A stretch of 64,000 bases of DNA from Kitasatospora sp. MAP12-44. GTDB taxonomy: Bacteria; Actinomycetota; Actinomycetes; Streptomycetales; Streptomycetaceae. The notes under the pieces were generated by a model. That model worked only from the letters and a program-made list of their open reading frames with translations. It did not search any database and had not been told where the DNA came from. Numbering within the stretch: the stretch's first letter is position 1; each line of letters starts with the position of its first letter. The stretch covers positions 7,874,001-7,938,000 of the forward strand of contig NZ_JARZAE010000004.1 in NCBI RefSeq assembly GCF_029892095.1. The letters run 5' to 3'. Shown here piece after piece: positions 63,028 to 64,000 of the stretch. Position numbers and translations under genes: made by a program.

Positions 63028-64000
63028 GACGCCACCGCGCCGTAGAAGGCGCGGACCTTCCCGGTCACGTACTCCTGGTCGGCGGCGGTCAGCCCGGTGT
63101 ACGTCGGCAGGTAGAAGCCGTCCTCGGCGAACCGGTTGGCGTTGAGCGAGGGCCAGACGGGGTCCAGATAGCCGGGCTGACGGCTCATCGGCTTGAAGAA
63201 CAGCCGCGTCTCGATGCCCTCCCGGCCCAGGAACGCGCGCAGCTCCTCACGCCGCTCGGCGCGCAGGTCGTACATCCACAGCACGTCGCGAGCCGGCATC
63301 AGGGTGATGCCGGGGATGTCCGCCAGGCCCTCGTCGTAGCGGCGCTCGATCTCCTTGCGGGCGGCCAGGATCTCGTCCAGCCGCTCCACCTGGGCCAGCG
63401 CGACCGCCGCCTGCATGGCCGTCATGCGGAAGTTGTAGGCGAGCTTCTTGTGCACGAAGCTGTGGTCGGTGGTGAAGGCCATCGCCCGCAGGTGCGCCAG
63501 CTGCCCGGCGAGCCGGGGGTCGTCGGTGAGGCAGATGCCGCCCTCGCCGGCGGTGATGATCTTGTTGGCGAAGAGCGAGTAGCAGGCGATGTCGCCCACT
63601 GGGCGCACGCCGTGGGCCTCGGCGGAGTCCTCCACCACCCGCAGGTTGTACTGGAAGGCGAGGTCCATGATCGCGTCCATGGCGCAGCGCCGGCCATAGA
63701 TGTGGACGGGCATGATCGCCTTCGTCCGGGGCGTGATCTTCTCCTCGATCCGGGTGACGTCCATGTTCAGGTCGTCCGCGCAGTCCACGAAGACCGGCGT
63801 CGCGCCGGTGTAGGTGACGGCCCAGGCCGAGGCGATCATGGTGAACTCGGGGACGATCACCTCGTCGCCGGGGCCGATGCCCAGCGCCCGCAGAGCCAGC
63901 GTCAGGGCCGCTGTGCCCGACGAGCAGGCGACGCCGTGCGCGCTCCCGTTGTAGTCCGCGAACGCCGCCTCGAACCGCTGGACGTACGGCCCCTGGGAGG
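63024..64000 (-). CDS. fscMII: DegT/DnrJ/EryC1 sugar aminotransferase (GDP-mycosamine biosynthesis), 5' end missing
   Basis: The frame runs off the right edge; 324 residues are visible, and related proteins are about 350 aa, so only a short N-terminal piece is missing. PLP-enzyme features: GTAALTLAL phosphate-binding region, EDSAEAHG (Asp contacting the PLP ring), and Lys in SLFANKIITAGEGG forming the Schiff base. Family knowledge: AmphDII, NysDII and FscMII transaminate GDP-3-keto-6-deoxymannose to GDP-mycosamine. Placement directly before the P450/ferredoxin pair (ATGA overlap) fits this assignment. Mycosaminyl transferase is expected upstream, outside the window. Other DegT enzymes would look alike, so the sugar is inferred from context. 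Confidence 0.88.
   Translation of the reverse strand, partial: SQGPYVQRFEAAFADYNGSAHGVACSSGTAALTLALRALGIGPGDEVIVPEFTMIASAWAVTYTGATPVFVDCADDLNMDVTRIEEKITPRTKAIMPVHIYGRRCAMDAIMDLAFQYNLRVVEDSAEAHGVRPVGDIACYSLFANKIITAGEGGICLTDDPRLAGQLAHLRAMAFTTDHSFVHKKLAYNFRMTAMQAAVALAQVERLDEILAARKEIERRYDEGLADIPGITLMPARDVLWMYDLRAERREELRAFLGREGIETRLFFKPMSRQPGYLDPVWPSLNANRFAEDGFYLPTYTGLTAADQEYVTGKVRAFYGAVAS

Overview
The window is the core of a type I modular polyketide synthase (PKS) cluster from a high-GC actinomycete, Streptomyces or a close relative. The evidence is GC-rich codon use throughout, collinear KS-AT-(DH)-(ER)-KR-ACP modules, and a set of tailoring genes typical of polyene macrolides. Three markers point to an aromatic heptaene of the candicidin/FR-008/levorin/vacidin/partricin group. 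One is a fused aminodeoxychorismate synthase that supplies 4-aminobenzoate (PABA). The second is a PKS whose loading module is an acyl-adenylating ligase followed by an ACP. The third is a six-module PKS in which every module carries KR and DH but no ER. Gene names follow the FR-008/candicidin (fsc) scheme by domain content and neighbourhood; no similarity search was run.

Layout. Positions 1-3570 (+) are the 3' end of the final-module PKS, with a degenerate DH, KR, ACP and thioesterase (fscF-like). After a hairpin terminator and a promoter region with a PimM/LuxR-PAS-like operator comes 3800-20164 (+), a three-module PKS (fscB-like, modules 2-4). Positions 20282-51269 (+) hold a six-module PKS of about 10,330 codons (fscC-like, modules 5-10), broken by a one-base frameshift near 46670. 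A long hairpin separates it from a converging minus-strand block. Read in transcription order from the right edge, that block is: sugar aminotransferase (partial, fscMII-like), P450 (fscP), ferredoxin (fscFE), type II thioesterase (fscTE), pabAB, loading plus module-1 PKS (fscA-like), ABC ATPase and ABC permease. Start/stop overlaps or short gaps suggest one or two transcripts.

How it works together. PabAB makes aminodeoxychorismate, which needs an ADC lyase not seen here to become PABA. FscA activates PABA and adds one unreduced malonate, leaving the aryl ketone. FscB adds malonate (KR), methylmalonate (DH-ER-KR) and methylmalonate (KR). FscC adds six malonates, each reduced to an alkene, giving six of the seven conjugated double bonds. 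Modules 11 to about 20 lie outside the window. FscF closes the ring. P450 and ferredoxin probably oxidise a branch methyl to carboxylate, the aminotransferase makes the mycosamine sugar, the type II TE edits stalled ACPs, and the ABC pair exports the product.

The most informative observations are: non-B-type ketoreductases confined to modules 7 and 8, where recalled candicidin geometry places its two Z bonds; KS sequence classes that track the KR type of the preceding module; a relic docking-domain pair inside FscC; a malonyl-type AT in module 2 that predicts a des-methyl side chain relative to candicidin; and patchwork near-identical blocks between modules. I found no unrelated novel system, tRNA, insertion sequence or CRISPR array. 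All identity values are by-eye estimates.
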